Shown: in pieces, positions 25,188-35,297 of the stretch
How positions within the stretch are numbered: position 1 is the stretch's first letter
How the letters are laid out: each line of letters begins with the position of its first letter
Source: Cyclobacteriaceae bacterium
GTDB taxonomy: Bacteria; Bacteroidota; Bacteroidia; Cytophagales; Cyclobacteriaceae
DNA: 64,000 nt
Reading direction: 5' to 3'
Assembly: GCA_026129485.1 (NCBI GenBank)
Contig: JAHCHY010000001.1
Coordinates: 308,852 to 372,851 of the forward strand
The notes under the pieces: generated by a model
Told to the model about the DNA's origin: nothing
Seen by the model: the letters and a program-made list of their open reading frames with translations, nothing else
The model's database searches: none
Position numbers and translations under genes: made by a program

Positions 25188-26786
25188 ATGAAGCGACCTG
25201 CATTTTACCTGTACTCGGCCATTGCAGTTGCCGTTGTGCTGGCATTAAGTTATTTCTGGATCAATGCATTGTACCTGTTTATCCTCATCGGCCCGGTTAT
25301 CCTGCTGGGCGTACAGGATATTCTTCAGCCCCGGCAATCCATCCGCATAAACTTCCCGGTGCTGGGCCGCCTGCGTTATGTGTTTGAAGACCTCCGGCCC
25401 AAGATTCAGCAATACTTTGTAGAAAGCGACACCGATGGCGCACCCATTAACCGCAACGAGCGCTCCGTTATTTACCAGCGCGCCAAAAAACAAACCGATA
25501 CCATTCCATTCGGTACACAACTGAATGTGTATGCCGAAGGCTACGAGTGGATGACACACTCTATCGTGCCGAAAGATTTTCATAAGCTGGATCACAACCC
25601 GCGCGTGCGCATTGGCGGAAAAGAATGCACACAACCTTACGATATGAGCGTGCTGAATGTAAGCGCCATGAGCTTTGGCTCGCTCAGCAAAAATGCCGTG
25701 CTATCGCTGAATGGCGGGGCCAAAACGGGCGGCTTTGCGCACAACACAGGCGAAGGCGGCATAAGCCCTTACCACCTGCAACCCGGGGGCGACTTGGTGT
25801 GGCAGATTGGCACCGGGTACTTTGGCGCACGCGATGATGATGGCAACTTCCACGATGACACATTTAAAAAGAATGCCTCGCTGCCTAATGTAAAGATGAT
25901 CGAAATCAAATTATCGCAAGGCGCCAAGCCCGGCCACGGGGGTATTTTACCGGGTAAAAAAAACACACCCGAGATTGCAGCCATCCGCCACGTAAAGGCC
26001 GGCACTACTGTATTTTCTCCTCCTTACCACAGCGCATTCGGCACACCGCTGGAGCTGATCCGGTTTGTTAAACGGTTGCGCACACTCTCGGGCGGCAAGC
26101 CTGTAGGCTTTAAGCTTTGCATTGGCCGCAAGGGCGAGTTCCTTTCCATCTGCAAAGCCATGGTTCAGCTCAATACGTACCCCGACTTTATTACCATTGA
26201 TGGTGGCGAAGGCGGCACCGGTGCAGCGCCACCCGAATTCTCCAACTCGGTAGGTATGCCGCTGTTAGATGCGCTCGCTTTCGCGGATAACGCTTTGCGC
26301 GGATTTGGCATCCGTAGTGAAATGAAGCTGGTTGCCTCGGGCCGGATTTTAACCGGCTTTCACATTCTGCGCGCAATAGCGTTGGGTGCCGATACGTGCA
26401 ACAGCGCACGCGCCATGATGATGGCCTTAGGTTGCATACAGGCGCTGGAATGCCACAAGAACACCTGCCCTACGGGGGTGGCCACGCAAGATCCTTACTA
26501 TATGAAAGGCTTAGTGGTGGAAGATAAAACCACACGGGTAGCCAACTACCATAAGCATACCGTGGAAAGCTTTGTAGAGCTGATGGGCGCAGCCGGGCTG
26601 GATCATCCCGACCAGATTAACCGCACCCACGTGTACAGGCGCGTGTTTATGAATCTCGTAAAAACCTACGAAGAAATTTACCCCACCATACCCGATGGCT
26701 GCCTGCTGAACGATGGTGATATCCCGTTTGATTATGACGATTACATGAAACGCGCTTCCGCTGAAAGCTTTGAAGTGGCCGTGTGA
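25188..26786 (+). CDS. FMN-binding glutamate-synthase-like protein
   Basis: The 532-residue protein has two N-terminal hydrophobic helices (about 7-37) and then a full glutamate synthase central/FMN barrel domain. Motifs include MSFGSLSKNAV, GGAKTGGFAHNTGEGG, IDGGEGGTGAAPPEF and GADTCNSARAMMMALGC. The cysteine pattern LECHKNTCPTGVATQDP corresponds to the 3Fe-4S ligands of glutamate synthase. It has no amidotransferase domain, so it may use another electron/ammonia source or a different substrate. Membrane anchoring of this stand-alone family is a general feature, but its reaction is not established. Confidence 0.9.
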   Translation: MKRPAFYLYSAIAVAVVLALSYFWINALYLFILIGPVILLGVQDILQPRQSIRINFPVLGRLRYVFEDLRPKIQQYFVESDTDGAPINRNERSVIYQRAKKQTDTIPFGTQLNVYAEGYEWMTHSIVPKDFHKLDHNPRVRIGGKECTQPYDMSVLNVSAMSFGSLSKNAVLSLNGGAKTGGFAHNTGEGGISPYHLQPGGDLVWQIGTGYFGARDDDGNFHDDTFKKNASLPNVKMIEIKLSQGAKPGHGGILPGKKNTPEIAAIRHVKAGTTVFSPPYHSAFGTPLELIRFVKRLRTLSGGKPVGFKLCIGRKGEFLSICKAMVQLNTYPDFITIDGGEGGTGAAPPEFSNSVGMPLLDALAFADNALRGFGIRSEMKLVASGRILTGFHILRAIALGADTCNSARAMMMALGCIQALECHKNTCPTGVATQDPYYMKGLVVEDKTTRVANYHKHTVESFVELMGAAGLDHPDQINRTHVYRRVFMNLVKTYEEIYPTIPDGCLLNDGDIPFDYDDYMKRASAESFEVAV

Positions 26787-26851
26787 TAGTATGATGAGGA
26801 GATATTGGGTGGCTTAAAGTGTAATGTTGGCAGCCATTACTTCGCACGACA

Positions 26852-27295
26852 ATGAAATATATTCTGACAATACTTTTAGTTAAAGCTCTGTTGACAGATA
26901 ATCCGGAATTGGTGGGGATTTACGAATATAAATCCGCTGAGAAGGATGAAAACCATTATATTGTTTTCGACATAATTGACGGACAGCTTAAAGGGGTTTA
27001 CTTTGGAACCGAGGATGGCAAAGGGCATGGGATTTTCTTTTATGCGACCGACATGACCAACCTGGCAATAGACACGGAGGGAAAGATTGAATTTGAAATT
27101 GGTGATCGCGAACTATTTGAAACGACTCAGTTCAAAATTGTAAAGATTAGAAGCCAACGAGACGAGCCTGTCGGGCATTCACGTGGACTCCTGAAGTACA
27201 AAGGACAAATTAACAAAGATAAAATTCAATTGACATGCACCTCGGAGTTTTACGACTGTTGGGCAGATGAATTGATATTTGAAAGGGTAAAGTAA
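26852..27295 (+). CDS. Hypothetical secreted or surface-associated protein
   Basis: The 147-residue protein has a short hydrophobic N-terminus (MKYILTILLVKALL) that could be a weak signal peptide. The rest is strand-rich (HYIVFDIIDGQLKGVYFGTE, then IQLTCTSEFYDCW) with two C-terminal cysteines that might form a disulfide. No family is recognised. It is 65 bp downstream of the gltB-like gene and ends before a shared bidirectional terminator. Confidence 0.6.
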   Translation: MKYILTILLVKALLTDNPELVGIYEYKSAEKDENHYIVFDIIDGQLKGVYFGTEDGKGHGIFFYATDMTNLAIDTEGKIEFEIGDRELFETTQFKIVKIRSQRDEPVGHSRGLLKYKGQINKDKIQLTCTSEFYDCWADELIFERVK

Positions 27296-27401
27296 CGACC
27301 GTCTTTCAAGCAGAATCTTGCTTCGGACTCCGCGACTGATTGTTCAACATGGTTAGCATGTTTTGCCTGAATTTAAAAAAGCTTAGAAATCATTCATTAA
27401 A

Positions 27402-27434
27402 AAAAGAGAAGCGGGTTGAACCCGCTTCTCTTTT
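27402..27434. terminator. Bidirectional terminator between 26852 gene and katG
   Basis: A 15-bp perfect stem (AAAAGAGAAGCGGGT with ACCCGCTTCTCTTTT) and a 3-base loop lie between convergent genes. The A/T ends give T-runs on both strands, so it can stop both katG and the 26852 transcript. Confidence 0.88.
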
Positions 27435-27452
27435 CAGATTTTAACACTGCGA

Positions 27453-29705
<2,253 letters not shown>

Positions 29706-29762
29706 CTAAAACCGGTTTGCCGCAGCCACAATGATGGTTGTCATGTTTCTTTGGCAACCCGG

Positions 29763-29837
29763 ATAGTTTGCAAGGTTACGAGGATAGGCCACATAAATCA
29801 AATTGATTATTTTTATGATCTTATAGTTTTTATCTAT
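29763..29837. promoter_or_regulatory. OxyR-type binding sites between katG and oxyR
   Basis: An exact ATAG-N7-CTAT element occurs at 29823-29837 (ATAGTTTTTATCTAT), matching the internal t and a of the E. coli OxyR motif. It overlaps the oxyR start codon. Two more ATAG tetramers lie at 29763 and 29784, 21 bp apart, with only partial partners. This layout suits autoregulation of oxyR and activation of katG. Confidence 0.55.
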
Positions 29838-30768
29838 GACTTTGATCCAATTGGAATACCTTGTGGCGCTGGATACCTACCGCCATTTTGTGCTGGCTTC
29901 CGAAAAGTGTTTCGTTACGCAGCCCACTCTTAGCATGCAGGTTCAGAAGCTGGAGGATGAGCTGGGCGTAAAAATTTTTGATCGCACCAAGCAGCCGGTT
30001 ATTCCTACCGAGATGGGCGCCCGGATTATTGCCCAGGCCCGTGTGGTGCTGCGCGAAGCAGCGGTGATTCCGCAAATAATTGCCGAGCAGAAAGACACCA
30101 TGACGGGCGAGATTCGCATTGGAATCATACCCACGCTTGCGCCTTATCTCCTGCCCTCGTTGTTTAAAAATATCCGCGAAAAATATCCACAGGTAAACCT
30201 GGTGGTGCGGGAAATTATAACAGAAGAAGTGGTGCAGGAATTGAAAAACAACCGGTTGGATTGTGGTATTGTGGTAACTCCGCTAAAAGATTCTTCCATA
30301 AATGAAGATGTTCTCTTTTATGAAGAGCTGTTTGTGTATGTGTCTAAAAAGAATGCACTGGCAGATAAAAAATATGTGTTGCCAGCCGAGATCGATCCCA
30401 ACCAGCTATGGCTGCTGGAGGAAGGCCATTGTTTTCGTTCGCAAATCTTAAATCTCTGTGAATTGCGCAAGTATTCCGATCTTCATTTTAAGTATGAAAC
30501 GGGCAGCATCGAAACGCTGAAGCGCATGGTTGACAAGAGCGATGGGATTACCATTTTACCCGAACTGGCGGTTATGGAATTTAACCCGGCCCAGATGAAA
30601 TTAGTTAAACGGCTAAAAGAACCCAGCCCCGCCCGGGAAGTAAGCCTAGTAACCCATCGTAACCATCTGAAAACAAAGCTGATCAAAACATTGAAAGAAG
30701 AAATTCTGATGCTGGTGCCAAAGCAAATGCAAAAGCTGAGTAAGAAGAAAGTGGTGGAGATTAATTAG
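29836..30768 (+). CDS. oxyR: OxyR peroxide-sensing LysR-family regulator
   Basis: The 310-residue regulator has an N-terminal winged helix (MTLIQLEYLVALDTYRHFV) and a substrate-binding-like domain. Redox cysteines are at residues 199 and 208 in EEGHCFRSQILNLC, the same positions as Cys199 and Cys208 of E. coli OxyR. It is expected to form a disulfide on H2O2 exposure and activate katG, its divergent neighbour. The start at 29836 lies directly on an OxyR-like motif. The C-terminus ends in a Lys-rich tail (LSKKKVVEIN). Confidence 0.95.
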   Translation: MTLIQLEYLVALDTYRHFVLASEKCFVTQPTLSMQVQKLEDELGVKIFDRTKQPVIPTEMGARIIAQARVVLREAAVIPQIIAEQKDTMTGEIRIGIIPTLAPYLLPSLFKNIREKYPQVNLVVREIITEEVVQELKNNRLDCGIVVTPLKDSSINEDVLFYEELFVYVSKKNALADKKYVLPAEIDPNQLWLLEEGHCFRSQILNLCELRKYSDLHFKYETGSIETLKRMVDKSDGITILPELAVMEFNPAQMKLVKRLKEPSPAREVSLVTHRNHLKTKLIKTLKEEILMLVPKQMQKLSKKKVVEIN

Positions 30769-30817
30769 GGCTTATGTAATGCCATGAGGACACTAAGTTT
30801 TTTCTTTTATAATTGCT

Positions 30818-31189
30818 TCATGCTTTCTTTCCATGCCATGCAGTCGCAAAAAAGCAAACTATCAGGAGCACACTATACTCCATACCATTTCTGCCTGCAC
30901 CCACCACAAACCAACCGGCAGCGCCATGCACCAGCACAATACCCATGATAAGCTGAAGGATAAACAAAGAGCAAATTGGTATGATCCACTTGCCGGCTAT
31001 CAGCAGAACAGATGCTGTAATTTCAAAGCCGGTGATCACCCAGGCCGTGTAAGGCGGGAAACCTAACCCGGAAAGGAAGCCGTCAAAAGGTGTAACGCCA
31101 TCGTTCACAATTCGTGCTATACCGTGAATGAGCATATTACCGGCTGCGGCAAACCGGATAATGGTTAGCGCGATCTTTTCTTTATTCAT
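30818..31189 (-). CDS. DoxX-family membrane protein
   Basis: The 123-residue protein has four hydrophobic helices. The N-terminal TIIRFAAAGNMLIHGIARI and central YTAWVITGFEITASVLLIAG patterns fit the DoxX family. Some members act with thiosulfate or redox chemistry, but most are unknown. It is convergent with oxyR and divergent from the Nramp-related gene (51 bp between starts), so it may share a regulatory region with that gene. Confidence 0.82.
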   Translation of the reverse strand: MNKEKIALTIIRFAAAGNMLIHGIARIVNDGVTPFDGFLSGLGFPPYTAWVITGFEITASVLLIAGKWIIPICSLFILQLIMGIVLVHGAAGWFVVGAGRNGMEYSVLLIVCFFATAWHGKKA

Positions 31190-31240
31190 ACGGTGTGTGG
31201 ATTTGAATAGGCAAACTTCTATTTTTAAAAATTAAGCAAG

Positions 31241-32506
31241 ATGAGCACACCCGCTAAGATAAGAAGTGTTGTGTTATGGTCGGTAATCTCCGCTGCCTTT
31301 ATCGGGCCGGGTACCATTACTACCGCAGTTTCGGCCGGGGTTTCCTTCCAACTGGGTTTGTTGTGGGCGGTTGTATTTGCAACGCTTGCGTGTATTGTAT
31401 TGCAGGAAGCTTCAGCCCGTATAATTATCAGCAGCGGGTTAACCTTTGGCGAGTGCATACAGCATCACTTTGGTGCCGGTTGGGTGAAATGGCTGGTAGC
31501 CGTTCCGGTGTTATTGGGTTGTGCAGCTTACGAAGCCGGTAATATCCTGGGAGCTGCTTCAGGATTGTCTTTGCTTACATCCGGTAATACAAAATGGCTT
31601 ACCACAATGGTAACTGTTGCGGCTGCTGTTATTTTGTGGCGAGGCGGTAATAAGCTCATTTCAAATACCATGATGTTCCTGGTGGTGATCATGGCCATCG
31701 CATTTGCCATGCTGGCATTCAAGGCAAAATTTACACTGATCGCATTAGTGAAAGCATCGGTAATACCGCAACTACCGGCAGGAAGCGAGTGGATCGCCTT
31801 AGCGTTGGTGGGCACTACCATTGTTCCATACAATATTTTTATAGGATCAGCCATCAGCAAAGGCAATACCATCCCGCTTATGCGGATCGGGCTAACGGTA
31901 TCCGTTATGATCGGTGGGATTATTACAGCTTGTATTTTACTGGCCGGAACCGTGGCCGGGGCTTTCACTTCCTTTCCGGCACTTGCAGAAGTACTGGAAA
32001 ATAATATCGGCTCGTGGGCGGCCCTTGCATTGGGCGTAGGATTATTTGCCGCAGGCTTTTCTTCTGCCATTACATCGCCCTATGCAGCCTCGTTAATTGC
32101 CTCTACAGTATTGGGTTCGGAAAATAAAAAGCATGTGCGACTGGTTTGGGCTGTGGTGCTGCTTACCGGTTTTGGCTTTGGCATAAGTGGTGTAAAACCC
32201 ATACCGGTAATATTAGCCGTGCAGGCGCTGAATGGCTTTGTGTTGCCGTTGCTCGCTTACTTTTTAACCCGGATGGCGAATGATAATCGCCTGGTAAAAG
32301 CAGAGCACCAACATGCGGCATGGTACAATAGCATATTACTCCTGATTTTTGGTATTACTGCTTTGATCGGAATAAACAATGTGGATAAGGCTGTGAGCGA
32401 TGCCTTTAAGCTAACTGCGCATTTTGAAGTGGTGGTAACCATCACAGCCGTTTTGCTGGCGCTGGTTACCGTGCAGCTTGTACGATCAAAAAAAAGACCG
32501 GGTTAA
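31241..32506 (+). CDS. Nramp-related metal transporter lacking the canonical metal motifs
   Basis: The 421-residue protein has 11 hydrophobic helices and the LeuT-fold Nramp layout. TM1 has GPGTITTAVSAG where classical Nramps have the metal-binding DPGN, and TM6 has VGTTIVPYNIF where they have MPHN. The fold is Nramp, but these changes remove the usual Asp, His and Met ligands, so the substrate may be another cation or differ in specificity. It is preceded by a TATTTTTA near-consensus box at 31220-31227. It is divergent from the DoxX gene and nearly touches the convergent arginase-fold gene (8 bp). Confidence 0.88.
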   Translation: MSTPAKIRSVVLWSVISAAFIGPGTITTAVSAGVSFQLGLLWAVVFATLACIVLQEASARIIISSGLTFGECIQHHFGAGWVKWLVAVPVLLGCAAYEAGNILGAASGLSLLTSGNTKWLTTMVTVAAAVILWRGGNKLISNTMMFLVVIMAIAFAMLAFKAKFTLIALVKASVIPQLPAGSEWIALALVGTTIVPYNIFIGSAISKGNTIPLMRIGLTVSVMIGGIITACILLAGTVAGAFTSFPALAEVLENNIGSWAALALGVGLFAAGFSSAITSPYAASLIASTVLGSENKKHVRLVWAVVLLTGFGFGISGVKPIPVILAVQALNGFVLPLLAYFLTRMANDNRLVKAEHQHAAWYNSILLLIFGITALIGINNVDKAVSDAFKLTAHFEVVVTITAVLLALVTVQLVRSKKRPG

Positions 32507-32514
32507 AACAGGAA

Positions 32515-33675
32515 TCAGATCAGCCTGGCTAATGTGCTGATGTAGCGTTCAGGCACCTCGCCTTTGGTGGCCGCCTGGTAATCGTTGTAGCTGCATGGGA
32601 TGATGCTGTTACGCGCGTAACGTGCACTGGGTTGATGGTAGGCAACCTCCATCCACCATTTTTCGGTAACCTTGCTTTTATAGAACGTGATGGTTTCCGG
32701 CTCGGCAGCCATTGACACTACGTACTTTAAAAAATCGTTGCTCCTGAAATTGGTATCGTGCTTGCGATGATAAAATCCCTCAATAAAATACCAGATCATG
32801 GTAGCTATTACCGATGCCGTTTTTTTAGTAGCATCGTCAAAGTCGGGGTTGTATTCATAAAAGCCGGCCGAGCTTAGCTTTTCGTTCATGCCGGCATACC
32901 AGCAAAGCTGGCAGGCTTCTTCACCTGTTAGCCCGAAAGGCTGGGCATTGGCATTGCCGGGCGCATCCGAAGAGCGTATAGCGGTTATGTCAAAGCTCAT
33001 TAAGTCTGCATTGCGGATGGCAGGTTCCATCTCGGCCAGGTTGGTGCGCATTTGCCCGATGCGGAACGCTTCGAAATACAGCTTCTCCAGGATGGCAGCA
33101 GAAGCAGGATCGATCAAATAAAGCTGGTGAGCAAGGTGCGTATAGCTCAACAGGTAATTCGGTTCATGCAATAAAATTTTATGAATGTGCTGACTGGCTT
33201 TGTCTGCTTCGCGGTTATCATCCAGGTCAAGAAAGGCATCAATGTTTAGTAAACTGATGAGCTTTTCCATCTCTTCATAACCACGATACTGGCCATAGTC
33301 CAGATCGTGCGTGCCGCCTAAGATCAGCGGCAACACATTATTCTCCAACAGGATACGACACACTTCGCTGATGCGTACATAGGTTTCATCCAGATCAATG
33401 CCGGCATTCAGGTTACCAAGATCAACAATGCGATAGGTGCCAGTTCCTTTTTTAAGGTTGTAAAGCTTTTTGCGGATTTCATCGGGACCTTTGGCGCAAC
33501 CCGTGTTGGTAGTGGTTCCGCGTTCTTCCTTCACTCCGAAAACAGCGATGTTCGCACCTTTGTAGTCGGGCATCTTATCGCCAAACGCCCGGATGCTTTT
33601 AAAAAGTGAATTGGGGGCGTAGCTCTTTTGATAAATAGATTCGTCAATCGGAGAGAAGAGTATGGTAAGATCCAT
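32515..33675 (-). CDS. Arginase/formimidoylglutamase-fold protein with altered metal site
   Basis: The 386-residue protein belongs to the ureohydrolase fold. GGTHDLDYG keeps the first His, but IDAFLDLDD has Phe where DAHxD has the second His, and SFDITAIRSSDAPG has Thr in place of one Asp. It therefore lacks two of the six classical Mn ligands. Related formiminoglutamase-like proteins are common in Bacteroidota; the reaction is uncertain. A CAAAACTA (TAgtTTTG on this strand) -10-like box lies at 33692-33699. Confidence 0.82.
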   Translation of the reverse strand: MDLTILFSPIDESIYQKSYAPNSLFKSIRAFGDKMPDYKGANIAVFGVKEERGTTTNTGCAKGPDEIRKKLYNLKKGTGTYRIVDLGNLNAGIDLDETYVRISEVCRILLENNVLPLILGGTHDLDYGQYRGYEEMEKLISLLNIDAFLDLDDNREADKASQHIHKILLHEPNYLLSYTHLAHQLYLIDPASAAILEKLYFEAFRIGQMRTNLAEMEPAIRNADLMSFDITAIRSSDAPGNANAQPFGLTGEEACQLCWYAGMNEKLSSAGFYEYNPDFDDATKKTASVIATMIWYFIEGFYHRKHDTNFRSNDFLKYVVSMAAEPETITFYKSKVTEKWWMEVAYHQPSARYARNSIIPCSYNDYQAATKGEVPERYISTLARLI

Positions 33676-33731
33676 GCAAACGAACTTTAAACAAAACTAA
33701 GCAATCAAAAACATATCACCTATAAAAAGAA

Positions 33732-33755
33732 AAAGGAGAGCCAATGCTCTCCTTT
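33732..33755 (-). terminator. Intrinsic terminator of nqrF
   Basis: AAAGGAGAGC and GCTCTCCTTT form a 10-bp perfect stem with a 4-base loop. On the minus strand it is followed by a T-rich run (TTTTTCTTTTTA). It sits 21 bp past the nqrF stop and upstream of the arginase-fold gene start. Confidence 0.88.
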
Positions 33756-33775
33756 CATATTATGATTGTCTGAAT

Positions 33776-35068
33776 CTAACCACCAAAATCGTCAAAGCGG
33801 ATATTTTCTTTCGGAATACCCATGTTATCCAGCATTTTCAATACGGCTGCGTTCATCATGGGCGGGCCGCACAGGTAAAACTCTACATCTTCCGGGGCCT
33901 GGTGCTTGGACAGGTAGTTATCGTACAGGCACTGGTGAATGAACCCGATATAACCATCAGCATCTTTGTCATCCAGGTTTTTCTTCACTTTCCAGTTGTC
34001 TTCCGGCAGCGGTTCAGATAACCCGATGTTGAACTGGAAGTTCGGGAACTCCTGCTCAATTTTTCGAAAGTGCTCTACATAAAACAATTCTTTCTTGGAG
34101 CGGCCGCCATACCAATAGGAAACTTTACGATTGGTTCTTTCCGTATGAAACAGGTGGAAAATCTGCGCACGCAACGGAGCCATACCGGCACCGCCACCTA
34201 TATAAATCATTTCGCGTTGCGTCTTGTTGATGTGGAATTCACCGTAAGGGCCGGAGATGGTTACTTTATCGCCCGGCTTGCGCGAGAATACATAAGAAGA
34301 GCAAATACCCGGGTTTACGTCCATCCACTTGTTGTTGGCGCGATCCCACGGTGGAGTAGCCACGCGGATGTTCAGCATCACAATGTTACCTTCAGCAGGA
34401 TGGTTGGCCATCGAGTAAGCGCGGAAGATGGGTTCATCATTTTTCATCTTCAGATCCCACAGCTTGAACTTATCCCAGTCGCCCTGGAATACATCGGGCT
34501 TATGTCCTAAATCCGGATGTGGTGCTATATCAATTGTTTTATAATCTACCGTAAGCACAGGCACATCGATCTGGATATAACCACCGGCCTCAAACTTCAG
34601 GGTTTCGCCCGGGGGCAGCTTTACCACAAACTCTTTAATGAAAGTAGAAACGTTGTAGTTGCTCACTACTTCGCATTCCCATTTTTTAATACCGAAGATT
34701 TCTTCCGGTATGCGGATGTCCAGGTCTTGCTTCACCTTTACCTGACAACCGAGGCGCACATGTTCTTTTTGCTCCTTGCGGGAAAGATGACCTACTTCGG
34801 TAGGCAGCACATCGCCACCGCCCGACTCTACCACGCACTTGCACATGGCACAGGTGCCACCGCCACCACAGGCGGAAGGAAGGAATATTTTTTCGTTGGC
34901 CAGCGTGCTGAGCAACGAGCTGCCGGCTGAAACCGTAATGGTTTTTTCACCATTGATAACAATTTTTACCGGCCCGGATTGAACCAGCTTTTTCTGGGCG
35001 AAAATCAGCAGCCCCACCAGTAGCAGAATAACTACGGTAAAGGCTACAATAGAAGTGAATATTAACAT
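33776..35068 (-). CDS. nqrF: Na+-translocating NADH:quinone reductase subunit F (stand-alone)
   Basis: The 430-residue protein starts with one membrane helix ([20 protein letters not shown]). It continues with a 2Fe-2S ferredoxin domain with ligands in [14 protein letters not shown] and LGCQVKV, followed by a ferredoxin reductase domain (FAD motif [13 protein letters not shown] motif [14 protein letters not shown]-terminal YLCGPPMM). NqrF feeds NADH electrons to the Nqr complex. The start at 35068 gives the helix at the N-terminus; a longer frame runs into the repeat upstream. No nqrA-E is present here, so those genes must lie elsewhere, or NqrF serves another partner. A TAtaTTTG -10-like box is at 35095-35102. 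Confidence 0.93.
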   Translation of the reverse strand: MLIFTSIVAFTVVILLLVGLLIFAQKKLVQSGPVKIVINGEKTITVSAGSSLLSTLANEKIFLPSACGGGGTCAMCKCVVESGGGDVLPTEVGHLSRKEQKEHVRLGCQVKVKQDLDIRIPEEIFGIKKWECEVVSNYNVSTFIKEFVVKLPPGETLKFEAGGYIQIDVPVLTVDYKTIDIAPHPDLGHKPDVFQGDWDKFKLWDLKMKNDEPIFRAYSMANHPAEGNIVMLNIRVATPPWDRANNKWMDVNPGICSSYVFSRKPGDKVTISGPYGEFHINKTQREMIYIGGGAGMAPLRAQIFHLFHTERTNRKVSYWYGGRSKKELFYVEHFRKIEQEFPNFQFNIGLSEPLPEDNWKVKKNLDDKDADGYIGFIHQCLYDNYLSKHQAPEDVEFYLCGPPMMNAAVLKMLDNMGIPKENIRFDDFGG

Positions 35069-35094
35069 GGAACAGATCGATTTACCTTGGGGTA

Positions 35095-35102
35095 CAAATA
35101 TA
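35095..35102 (-). promoter_or_regulatory. Possible -10 element for nqrF
   Basis: On the minus strand this reads TATATTTG, an exact TAnnTTTG match about 27 bp upstream of the nqrF start. No good -33 element is seen at the usual distance. Confidence 0.4.
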
Positions 35103-35165
35103 GGCACGGAAGCGAAAATTGCCCATGCTTTGGCAATCGAATTATTACCGTTTGCGGATACAAAC

Positions 35166-35283
35166 GAGGCTGCCTCAAAAGTCAGTTCATTTGTCAGCCT
35201 GAGCTTGTCCAAGGCTTTTTAAGCATAGAAACCGGTTTCGACAAGCTCAACCTGACAGTAGAATACACTTTTGAGACAGCCTC
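35166..35283. repeat. MITE-like composite inverted-repeat element, copy 2
   Basis: The 118-bp element has outer 17-bp inverted repeats (GAGGCTGCCTCAAAAGT at 35166-35182 and ACTTTTGAGACAGCCTC at 35267-35283, one mismatch). An inner hairpin has GTCAGCCTGAGCTTGTC (35193-35209) and GACAAGCTCAACCTGAC (35240-35256, two mismatches). The inner arms match those of the element at 17491-17635, including the CGGTTTCGACA right-hand side. No ORF is carried. It lies between hom and nqrF and may separate their transcripts. Confidence 0.8.
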
Positions 35284-35297
35284 TTGTTGTTATGAAA

